A DNA stretch of 10,294 nt from Neolentinus lepideus HHB14362 ss-1 (lineage: Eukaryota; Basidiomycota; Agaricomycetes; Gloeophyllales; Gloeophyllaceae), in the NCBI GenBank assembly GCA_001632425.1, contig KV425727.1, positions 5,677 through 15,970 of the forward strand, written 5' to 3'. Positions within the stretch are counted from its first letter, which is position 1, and each line of letters begins with the position of its first letter. The notes beneath the pieces are model-generated. The model had not been told where the DNA came from. It made no database searches and was given only the letters and a program-made list of their open reading frames with translations. Shown here in pieces: positions 1-8,500 of the stretch. The position numbers were made by a program, and so were the translations under genes.

Positions 1-1260
1 CTATTACCCTTCGTTACCCCGGGCCTCGCAGCCATCTGACACCAAGGGCTTTGGTGTTTGCTTTGTGGTTGTGTCTACCCTTTAGGTCTCCTTTTCCGCG
101 GGTTTCGTCGTGTGTTCGTGTTCATCAGCGAGTCAGACGAGAAAGTTGAATAATTGTCCAAGTCGGCGCTCACACTCGATTAGGCTGAGGACAAACCCAT
201 GGGGATCTTTATGAAGGGTGTCTGCGGACTCGGCAACTAACAAGCCAATGACAGGCTACAACACACAACAACCACCAAAAACACCTAGAAAATGCGGAGG
301 GAACTCCATCTAATAGTGTCAGTAGTCAAAGGGCAGAAAGGTAAAGCTCGGGGGAGGTGAGGGAGGCAAAACAGAACAATGAATGGCCCCGTATATCTCT
401 TGTGAGTAGACCCGGATGCTCTATAACACTCCTAACTCTCTAAAGCCCTGGCTCTACGCGTCTCGGCGCCGACTCAGTACTCATTGGAGGATTTGTGGGG
501 CCAGCCAAGACCAGCAGTCCTCTTGTAGGACTCAGATGATAATCGGACGATAGCTCTGCAGGTTTCTCCATGCCGGAGGACTCGAGAACACAGTAAAATG
601 CAACACAGACACAGGAGATGTAGGAAGAACACAATGGAGACGATCAACGCAGGGCTGAATGCAAGACCTCACGCCGAGGTCATCTTAGAACACAATTTTG
701 GATGCAAGGAGGCTTTGAGATGTGAACTGTGAGGTAAAATTCACTGCTGAAAATGAAAATACAGGATGCCTAAAGTACTAAGTGACCCCGACATCTAAGA
801 AACTGCTAAGTCCGAGATATCCTAATGCTCTATGTGTCTACAATCAGAAAGTACGACCAAAAATGTGCTGCCGAGTCTCGCTAAGTTCCCCAGCTGCTTC
901 GCCAATCGTCCGCCGCATACCGCTCTCATTCCGAAGCACTCTAGGTGGGTCAGGAACCACCGTCTCAGGGAAGATCCTCCCATCTTGAGTCTGTATGGCG
1001 CATCGGCGCGATTTGATGACTTGTGCTTGATGATAATCGACTCGAACTTCATAAGGAGGGATGACTGAGTGTTGCAACGGCGCCAGAGCAGCACAGGAGA
1101 CCCACAGTATCTTAACGCGCTGTGGCCAATGAGCACCAAGGTATTGTGAGGTTGAATGGAATGTAAGATCAGTCGGTATGCATCAGAAAGGCCGATATGA
1201 GTGACTCAGCATGTGTCGGCACTTGATAGAGGCGCCGAGTGCTGCCATTCATCGCCGTCG
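1..1260. other. Non-repetitive left flank, no convincing gene
   Basis: This stretch shows no similarity to the repeats on its right and has a normal CpG density, unlike them. I see no rRNA, tRNA or transposon signature. The longest suggestive coding signal is on the minus strand, where a frame stays open from 1182 down to a TGA at 844-846. It has a hydrophilic, globular-looking composition but no upstream ATG. It contains possible 3' splice sites (CCACAG and ACTCAG on the minus strand, near 1120 and 1070), so it could be the last exon of a host gene whose upstream part was lost or displaced by repeat A. A shorter minus-strand frame ending at 440 is equally unproven. I do not recognise either peptide. 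An A/C-rich patch lies at about 257-287. Confidence 0.5.
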
Positions 1261-2240
1261 TGTTACAAGTCCTGAGTTTACGAAGGATGAGTCTTTACAG
1301 GGAAAATGAGTGCGCTGCTGAATGTAAGCATGATGGCCGAGAAGTCGTGGAATTATTCTTATGTAGTGGCCACTACACTATTGGATGTCTGCTTCAAAGT
1401 CCGCCTGTAGTGTCGATTACAAAAAGACTACAAAATGTGTTTTGTAGTGCCTCTGATCAGTTTTCGGCCTTCCCCTCAATTTCAGTGACTTCTAACTCTC
1501 TGATCTTTTTAATATAAGCTTCTGATACCCTTACACATCTCCTAGAATATTTTCTTTATTTTAGGGGGTGTTCTCCTGTTCCAATATATTATACAGTGTT
1601 CCAGCTCTTATCAACCATGGGAATTGACTACACGAAGGATTTGAAGTCGGTGGCGTGGATGGGGATTCCACATCGATTTGCATTGGAGCGATCTGATTGG
1701 TCAGTGACTGCATGTATGCTATTTGTAGGACTTGTAATAGTTTACTGGCTTCATTAGTCGGTCCATGGAGTGAGTGTGGGATAACACCGAGAGAATGACA
1801 TAGACAGCATGCATTTCTGCTCAGACTTGCACACTGTTTACGTCATTGCTCACCGATAACTAGTATTCTCATTTAAAAACTGGGGAAAATTGCCAATAAT
1901 ATCACAAAAATTTATACAACCCTGGGCAGCCACCCATCCACAGGTTTATTTGTTTGTTTGTATTTTCCAAATATGAATGTCACTGATATTATGGGTATGT
2001 CTCTTACCTTGTACTAGTGTGCTGGCTTCATAAGTCAAAACTATCCCCATGGCATTCCCACATACAGCAATCAAGAATACTCTGTGAAAGGAGTGCTTCC
2101 AGCCAATCAAATAGTACTATTGCTACACTTAGAGTAAAATTTGGAAAAAAATGCAAGTATTTTTCAGGGTGTTTTTTGGTTCTAAAAATAGTTCAAAATA
2201 CTGGAAAAACAAGGTGAATTCACAAAAAAACAGAATATAT
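1261..2240. repeat. Tandem repeat copy A (3'-shortened)
   Basis: First of three head-to-tail copies of a non-coding repeat. It opens with TGTTACAAGTCCTGAG, which recurs at 3665, and from AGTCCTGAG onward at 2245. Shared blocks in order are the TGTAGT/ACTACA palindrome cluster (1362-1448), the AATATAAGCTTCTG block, the TTCCAATAT block, GAATTGACTAC, GGAGC(A/G)ATCTGATTGGTCA and the GCCACCCATC block. Homology to copy C stops at the equivalent of CAGAATACATT, where copy B begins, so about 450 bp of the unit is missing here. This copy keeps 16 CpGs by my count, the highest density of the three. Short open frames inside it are shifted or stopped in the other copies, so it does not look coding. Family identity is unknown. 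Confidence 0.85.
1362..1448. repeat. Palindrome/hairpin cluster in copy A
   Basis: It begins with a perfect 16-bp palindrome, TGTAGTGGCCACTACA (1362-1377), has a TGTAGTGTCGATTACA near-palindrome at 1406-1421, and ends in a hairpin with stem ACTACAAAA / TTTTGTAGT (1427-1435 and 1440-1448, loop TGTG). The same arrangement recurs at 2340-2426 in copy B (loop AGAG) and 3766-3851 in copy C (loop AGAG). The function is unknown. Sub-terminal motifs of a decayed transposon or a folded RNA are both possible. Confidence 0.7.
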
Positions 2241-2339
2241 TATGAGTCCTGAGTTTACGAAGGAACAAGTCTTTACCCCAAGAATGAGTGGGTTGCCGAA
2301 CAGGAGCATGATGGCTGAGAAGTCATGGGATTATTCTTA

Positions 2340-2426
2340 TGTAGTGGCCACTACACTATTGGATGTCTGCTTCGAAGTCCGCCTGTAGTGTCGACTACAA
2401 AAAGACTACAAAAAGAGTTTTGTAGT
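2340..2426. repeat. Palindrome/hairpin cluster in copy B
   Basis: Same arrangement as in copy A. A perfect 16-bp palindrome lies at 2340-2355, followed by TGTAGTGTCGACTACA and a 9-bp stem with a 4-nt loop (2405-2413 and 2418-2426). Confidence 0.7.
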
Positions 2427-3403
2427 GCCTCTGGTCAGTTTTCAGCCTGCTCCGCAATTAAATTGGCTCCTATCTCTCTGATTTTTCTAATATAAGCTTC
2501 TGATACCTGCTCACATTACCTGGAATATTTTCCTTATTTTAGGTGCTGTCCTCCTGTTCCAATATATTTTACAGTGATGTGGTTCTTATTGACCGTGGGA
2601 ATTGACTACATGAAGCATTTGAAGTCGGTGGCGCAGATGGGATTCCGCGTCGATTTGCATTGGAGCAATCTGATTGGTCAATGGCCATGTCTATCTCCCT
2701 TCATTACTTATATGACTTCAAGTAAGAGATAGTCCCAGCTTGTACGGTTTACTGGCTTCATTAGTCTGTTTATTGAGTGAATGAGGGATACCGCCAAGAG
2801 TATGATGTAGACAGTGTGCATTTCTGCCCAGACTTGCATGCTGTTTATGTCATTCCTCACCAATAACTGGTATTTCCATTCAAAAACCAGGAAAATTGCC
2901 AGTAATATTACAAAAAATTCTACAACCCAGGGTAGCCACCCATCTACGGGTTAATTGGCTTGTTAGTATCTTCCAAATATGAGCATTATTCATACTACCT
3001 ATAAGCTTCTAGTCTTGTACTAGGCCGCTGACTTCATTAATTGAAAGCTTCCCAGTAATCAGCCATACTCTGATTGTAAAAGGAGCCAATAAAGTAGTAC
3101 TATTGCCATGTTTAGAGTAAAATTGGGACAAATTTCGAAAAAATGCGAATATATTTGGGGTTGTTTCCCAGTTCTAAAAATAGCTCAAAAGCGCTGTAGG
3201 AACAGATGGGTGACTGGAAAAATAAGGAAAAATTGCAAAAAATGAGAACATATTCTCTGGCACCATTAGTGCTATAAATAGCTATAACAAACATCTGGGC
3301 TGTGGGAGAATGGCCCCTGCAGGCTCAAATAAAATCGGGAAAATGCCTAAAAATGCACAAAAAATTAGAATGATTGCTGGTGGACTCAGGTGGCAGCACC
3401 CTA

Positions 3404-3612
3404 ATTAGGCAATTAGTCTCCTAATATGGCAATTTTTGAGTGGATACCCATCTTGACTGCAATTTTTTGCTCTGTTTGTTTCCAGGGGCAGTTTCCCAGC
3501 ATTAGGCAATCAGTTTCCTAATATAGCAATTTTGGAGTGGGTGCCATATGGATCACAGTTGTTCCCCCTGTTTCTTTCTCATGGTAGTTTCCCCTCATTG
3601 AGTAATTACCCT
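3404..3612. repeat. Nested ~97-bp tandem repeat in copy B
   Basis: Two diverged ~97-bp subunits begin with ATTAGGCAAT at 3404 and 3501. Each continues with TCCTAATAT(G/A)GCAATTTT, GAGTGG and, near its end, AGTTTCCC. A third start (ATTGAGTAATTACC) appears at 3597 and fades quickly. Copy C holds one matching subunit from about 4818 up to the LTR. The subunits show no coding or RNA-gene features. Confidence 0.7.
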
Positions 3613-3664
3613 CTCAAAGGGGTGAGCACAGGATCCAGAATTTGTGCAGTAAATTTGCACAAGT

Positions 3665-4900
3665 TGTTACAAGTCCTGAGTTTACAAAGGATGAATCTTT
3701 ACAGGGAAAATGAGCATACTGCCAAATGTAAGTGTGATGGCTGAGAAGTCACAGGATTATTTGTGTGTAGTGGTCACTACATTATTAAAAGGCCACTTAG
3801 AAGTCTGCTTGTAGTGTTGACTACAAAAAGACTACAAAAAGAGTTTTGTAGCACCTCTGGTCAGTTTTTGGCCTTCTCCTCAATTGCAGTACTTCCTATC
3901 TCTGAAATTTTTAATATAAGCTTCTGGTACCTGTTCACATCTCTCAGAATACTTTCCCTATTTTAGGTGCTATTCTGCTGTTCCAATATTTTATGCATTG
4001 TTCCAGCTTTTATTGACCATGGAAATTGACTACATGATGAATTTGAAGTTGGTGGTGTGGATGGAAATTACACATTGAATCACATTGGAGCAATCTGATT
4101 GGTCAATAACTGTGTGTATGCCATTTGTAGGACTGAGTGTTTACTTGTAATGGTTTACTGGCTAAATTAGTCCATCCATTGAGTGAGCGTGGGATACTGC
4201 CAAGAGAATGACATAGACAGGGTGCATTTCCATTCAGACTTGCACACCATTTATGTCATTGCTCACCAATAACTAGTATTTCCATTCAAAAACCCAGAAA
4301 AATTGCCAATAATATCACAACAATTTGTACAACCCCAGGCAGCCACCCATCTACAGGCTTATTTGTTTGCTTGTATCTTACAAATATAAAGATTATTGAT
4401 ATTTCATGTATGTTTCTTACCTTGTACTATTCTGCTGGCTTCATTAGTTGAAACTATCCCCATGCTATTGCCACCTGGTACAGTAATAAAAAATACTCTC
4501 ACTATGAAAGGAGTGTTTCCAGCCAATCAAGTAGTAGTATTGCTACACTTAAAGTAAAATTTCGAAAAAATGCATGTATTTTTTGGAGTGTTTCTTGGCT
4601 CTAAAAATTGCTCAAAATACTGGGAAAATAAGGGAAAATCACCAAAAAACAGAATACATTCCTGGGCACTATTAGGCTATAAATAACTATGGTGCACATC
4701 TAAGCTATGGGAAATAGCCCCTACAGGCCTAAATAAAATCAGTTAAAATGTGTTAAAAATGCACAGAAACTCAGGGGGACAGCTGGGTGGAGGTGGACCA
4801 AAGTGGCATTATCCAAATTGGGTAGTAAGCTTCCTAATATGGCAATTCCTCAATGGAAACCCATTCTGACTGCAATTGTTTGCTTTATTAGTTACCAGAG
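3665..4900. repeat. Tandem repeat copy C, interrupted by retrotransposon
   Basis: Third copy in the same orientation, starting TGTTACAAGTCCTGAG as copy A does. It follows copy B through the distal TATAAATA block (4678-4685) and into the first ~97-bp subunit (CCTAATATGGCAATT, then TGACTGCAATT). It then stops at the LTR boundary at 4900, so the rest of the unit should lie beyond the 3' LTR outside this window. By my count only two CpGs occur in positions 3661-4900. Many CpGs of copy A appear here as TG or CA, as expected from deamination of methylated cytosine. Non-coding. Confidence 0.85.
3766..3851. repeat. Palindrome/hairpin cluster in copy C
   Basis: Same arrangement, slightly decayed. The 16-bp palindrome has one central mismatch (GGTC instead of GGCC), and the terminal hairpin keeps 8 of its 9 base pairs (3832-3839 and 3844-3851). 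Confidence 0.65.
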
Positions 4901-5098
4901 TGTAATCCTGGATTACGACTACACGCCACATTGCCCACATATAGTATCGCCACTTCTATTTCTGTCTGCCGCGTGCCATACGCCACCTGTCTATATATGG
5001 CTTTGGCACTTCTTCTTTTATCACGTCTTCACACGGACATCGGCTTCTCAGCACCTTCATTTATCGTAGTCCTTTCACACCTGTCGTTCGCTCGTACT

Positions 5099-5104
5099 TA
5101 TAAG
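5099..5104 (+). promoter_or_regulatory. Candidate LTR TATA box
   Basis: TATAAG lies in a GC-richer context about 200 bp into the LTR. Transcription starting tens of bases downstream would give a leader with no ATG before 5522. A second candidate, TATATAT, sits at 4992-4998. Neither is proven. Confidence 0.4.
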
Positions 5105-5199
5105 TCGGCGAACTTGCTATTTGTACGCTATTCGCTTTTCCCCCGCTTTCCTCGCAATATAGCGAAGTCTCGTTCTGTTCGTGTGCTGCGCTGAGTGTT

Positions 5200-5216
5200 G
5201 TCCGCCTTCGGCGGGC
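5200..5216 (+). other. GC-rich hairpin in LTR/leader
   Basis: GTCCGCC and GGCGGGC pair as a 7-bp stem (one G-T pair) around a 3-nt loop, TTC. It falls downstream of the candidate TATA box, so it would lie in the transcript leader and, if it is within R/U5, also near the 3' end of the RNA. A role in packaging, strand transfer or 3'-end formation is only a guess. Confidence 0.4.
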
Positions 5217-5360
5217 TTCCACTTTTTTTTGAACGTCGACTTCACCGTCTTATCGTCTTAGAGGCTTTCTACCGTGCCTCTTCCTACCGCTACTGTTATA
5301 TCTACTGTCGCTTGTCGTCTTCGGCCGTTCTTTATTGTCCAACGTTACCGTCAGCCATCC

Positions 5361-5374
5361 TGGCTCCCACTACC
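5361..5374 (+). other. Candidate primer binding site
   Basis: This is the only TGG (complement of a tRNA CCA end) between about 5010 and 5600. It is followed by CTCCCACTACC, which would pair with the acceptor strand of a tRNA that I cannot name. No initiator-Met-type site was seen. Self-priming, as known for Tf1-type chromoviruses, is an alternative. The site also overlaps the codons after a possible CTG start at 5360, so coding constraint could explain the sequence instead. Confidence 0.3.
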
Positions 5375-5521
5375 CGTGCTGCTTCTCAAACCGTCTACCT
5401 TGCCGAGGCCCTACCGTTCCATAACGGCCTCGACAGCCCCACGTCAGTACGAAGCTCATCTCCATCATTGTGTATCTCCTCTTCCGATTCAGACGACGAC
5501 CTCCCTCCCTGCCCGTACAAT

Positions 5522-8500
5522 ATGTCTACTCGTCCATCCAAGTCACAATTAGCCTACGTTGAACAAGCCACATCGAAGAGCGCGCCAGTCCTCCATCCTG
5601 GCGAGATCACCCCGGCGGCCCTACGTGACTGGGCTGAAGCTTGCGAAGCGTATTGCGAAAACAAGAGCGACTTGAAGGCGGAAGACTATGTCCGCAAGAT
5701 TGCTTATGGCATGCGAGACAACCGTCTCCGCGACTGGTATCGAGTAAACAAGACCCGTCTCAATGCGCTCTCGTTGGACGCATATATCGAAGAGATGAAG
5801 AAGAAATATCTTCGCCCTGACTGGGAAGATGAACTTCGCCGTCAGATCTTTGCCTCCTCTCAGGGCGAACAATCATTTTGGGATTGGCAGAATTCCCTCC
5901 AGTCCACGAACTGCCTCCTTCGTGGTACGCCCTCCCATTTCACCGATTCTGACATTAGAAAGCATCTCGACGCACATATGCACCCTGAGCTCACCGCCCT
6001 CTGCACCCGCGAAAAGGCCCGTAAGGTCGAGAAGTTAGATGATTGGCTCGAAGCTGTCCGTATCCTCGATGAACACCGCTTAGAGGACGAAAAGAAGATG
6101 TTCCGGCTTTTCCAGAAGAGCAAGTCCACAACAACTACTCGGACGACCTCTTCCACCACCCAGAATGCTCCTTCTTCGACGTCGACTGCTCCTCGCAAGC
6201 TCCCCAAAATGACGCCCGCTGAGAGAGACCTCCTCTCCAAGAACAAGGGGTGCTTCAAATGCCGGAGGATCAATGTCGACCACGTCTCTACGAACTGCCC
6301 TAATGGTTACCCCAACCCGGACACTTACCGACCACCCACGGATGGTGACGCCTCCAACGCGGTCTCCAACACGCAACGCGCCCGTGCACCGATGCGCGCA
6401 CCAGCTCCAGTGGCTTCTATTGTGGAAGAGAAGGAAGACCTCATTGCTGTCGTTATGCCCGCCGCGGTACTGGACTCAGACGGACCCGATACCGATGAGT
6501 GTGTTCCTATCTCTTTACCTCACCTCGAGTTCCCATGTTTGATTGACGGACCCAACGTCGTCGACCCTCTTCTTATTACCGCTATGCTTGATCATGGTTC
6601 GGGCATGACCTTAATTTCTGACAACCTCGTACAGCGATTAGGGCTTCGGCGCTTTCGCCTCCCTTCTCCCAAACACGTCCGTCTCGCAATGGACTCTAAA
6701 GGAGTTTCCGACTCTCGCATTTCACTGCATGAATTTGTTAAAGTCTCTATCATTTCCGTTGATCATGTTTGGACGTCTCGAGTTGTCCGTGCGGTTGTAA
6801 CACCTGGCCTTTGTTGTGATCTTCTTTGTGGCCTCACGTTCCAGTCATGGAACCACATTGTTGTGGATTCCGAGAGTCATTCTGCCATCGATAAGTCTTC
6901 AAATTATGATCTTCTTAACCCTACCGCGTATATTCCACCCAGGCCACAGCCTGTAATGTCCCCTCGCGTCTGTGAAGCGCATTCTCAGCGCGAAGTAACC
7001 GAACGCCACCAAAGAACGGTTGCAGAGCTTAAACAACGTCTCACACCCGTCAAAAAAATGATTGACGCAGTATCCTTCATTGCAAAACCTTTTAATGTCA
7101 TCGCTGCTGTCCGTAACCGCATTGATACACTCACGCTACAGACACAGCTCTCTTCGCTAGACAAAGAATACAAGGACAAGTACTCTGACCTGTTCCCTGA
7201 CGATATCCCTCACGTCACCCGTCTTCCAACTGATGTCTATCACCGAATCAAGTTGAAAGACCCAAACCGAATTATTTCCGGCCGCCAATACTCCTGTCCA
7301 AAGAAGTATAAAGATGCTTGGCACACATTACTGACCCAACACCTTGACGCAGGACGAATGCGCCCCAGTTCTAGCCCGTTTTGCTCCCCCTCCTTCCTGA
7401 TACCTAAAGCAGACCCAACTGCGCTTCCGCGGTGGGTCAACGATTATCGCGAGCTCAACGCTAACACTATCCCTGATAGTCACCCTCTGCCTCGCATTGA
7501 CGAAATATTATCGGACTGCGCCAAAGGGAGATATTTCGCCAAAATTGATATGACTAACTCCTTCTTCCAGACCCGAGTCCACCCCGATGACGTCCCATAC
7601 ACGGCCGTGTGGACACCCTTCGGCTTATACGAGTGGCTCGTCATGCCACAGGGTGGGAGGAATGCTCCCGCTACCCACCAACGACGAATGTTCAGCGCTC
7701 TCAGAAAGTATATCGGTAAAATATGTCACGTCTATCTGGATGACATTGTCATATGGTCTAACACCATTGAGGAACACCGTATTAACGTCAGCCTCATCCT
7801 CGACGCACTTCGTGCATCGTCCCTCTTTTGCTCCCAGAAGAAAACGCAACTGTTCTGCACCGAAATTCAATTCCTAGGTCACATCGTCTCATCTCGTGGT
7901 ATCGAAGCAGACCCGTCGAAGGTAGACAAGATCCTCGAGTGGCCGATACCGAAATCTGCAAATGACGTCCGTGCGTTCCTCGGTCTCGTCCGATATATTT
8001 CATCCTTCCTACCCAAACTCGCTGAGCACACCGTCACACTAACACCACTGACAACAAAAGAGGCAGAACGCGACTGGCCCGGATGGCATGCAGACCACCA
8101 AGTTGCATTCGACGCCATCAAACATCTAGTCGTCAGCCGAGAATGTCTAACTACAATCGACCACAATAATATGGGTAAAAATAAAATCTTTGTTACCACT
8201 GATGCGAGCCAGTTTTGCACAGGTGCTATGCTCTCGTATGGCGAAACTTGGGAGACGGCGAGGCCTGTAGCTTTTGACTCAATGCAGATGCATGGTGCTC
8301 AACTCAACTACCCAGTTCACGAGCAAGAGCTGCTCGCGGTGGTCCGCGCCCTAGATAAGTGGCGTGTTGACCTTCTCGGTGTCCCATTTACGGTGTATAC
8401 TGACCACAGAACACTCGAGAACTTTCATACACAGAAACACTTATCTCGTCGACAACTCCGGTGGCAAGAGCTGCTCTCGCAGTACGATTTTCAGTTCAAA

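Larger units (their letters stand above)
2241..3664. repeat. Tandem repeat copy B (longest, full unit)
   Basis: Second copy of the repeat, in the same orientation, with AGTCCTGAG at 2245 (977 bp after copy A and 1427 bp before copy C). It is the only copy seen from end to end and includes the distal part absent from A. That part contains a TATAAATA block (3273-3280), a nested ~97-bp tandem repeat (3404-3612) and a short hairpin at 3642-3662 (TTGTGCA / TGCACAA). It also has a private segment around 2686-2740 with an inverted repeat, replacing the sequence that A and C share there. About 20 CpGs remain, mostly in the first 800 bp. No conserved reading frame is present. Confidence 0.85.
4901..5357 (+). 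repeat. 5' LTR (start firm, end estimated)
   Basis: The start is firm: TGTAATCC at 4901 is where the identity with 10214 begins as a canonical TG terminus, directly after repeat C. Positions 4901-4981 are proven LTR by that identity. The right end is an estimate, placed at the CA at 5356-5357 just before the only TGG between about 5010 and 5600, where a tRNA primer site would begin. Other CA dinucleotides (5340-5341, 5352-5353) are possible. The LTR opens with a perfect inverted repeat, GTAATCC-T-GGATTAC (4902-4916). It has TATA-like sequences at 4992-4998 and 5099-5104 and a pyrimidine-rich right half. Confidence 0.7.

Noticed and set aside
822..1139. 105-residue minus-strand frame
   Set aside because: It starts at TTG rather than ATG and overlaps the more protein-like frame ending at 844; no recognisable domain.
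1239..1517. 92-residue plus-strand frame at the start of copy A
   Set aside because: It lies in the repeat. In copy B the same frame is shifted and hits a stop after AGTCTTTACC, and in copy C it stops early, so there is no conserved coding.
3112..3294. 60-residue minus-strand frame rich in Phe, Ser, Ile
   Set aside because: AT-rich repeat sequence with low-complexity translation; no support from copies A or C.
3532..3966. 70- and 67-residue plus-strand frames across the B/C junction
   Set aside because: They are the decayed equivalents of the copy A frame, broken by a stop; similarity comes from DNA duplication.
4678..4685. TATAAATA conserved in copies B (3273-3280) and C as a promoter
   Set aside because: It is conserved by duplication in AT-rich sequence and no reading frame or RNA gene follows it.
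4897..4900. AGAG before both LTRs read as a target duplication
   Set aside because: At the 3' LTR these bases belong to the polypurine tract, so the match with the left flank is coincidental. The true duplication would follow the 3' LTR outside the window.
4803..5194. Short plus-strand frames crossing the repeat/LTR boundary
   Set aside because: They run from repeat C into the LTR and have no family resemblance; the boundary is an insertion junction.
5195..5521. Annotating the polyprotein from 5195
   Set aside because: The codon at 5195 is GTG and lies within the probable LTR. The first ATG of the leader is at 5522, so the upstream part is treated as an open but unproven extension.
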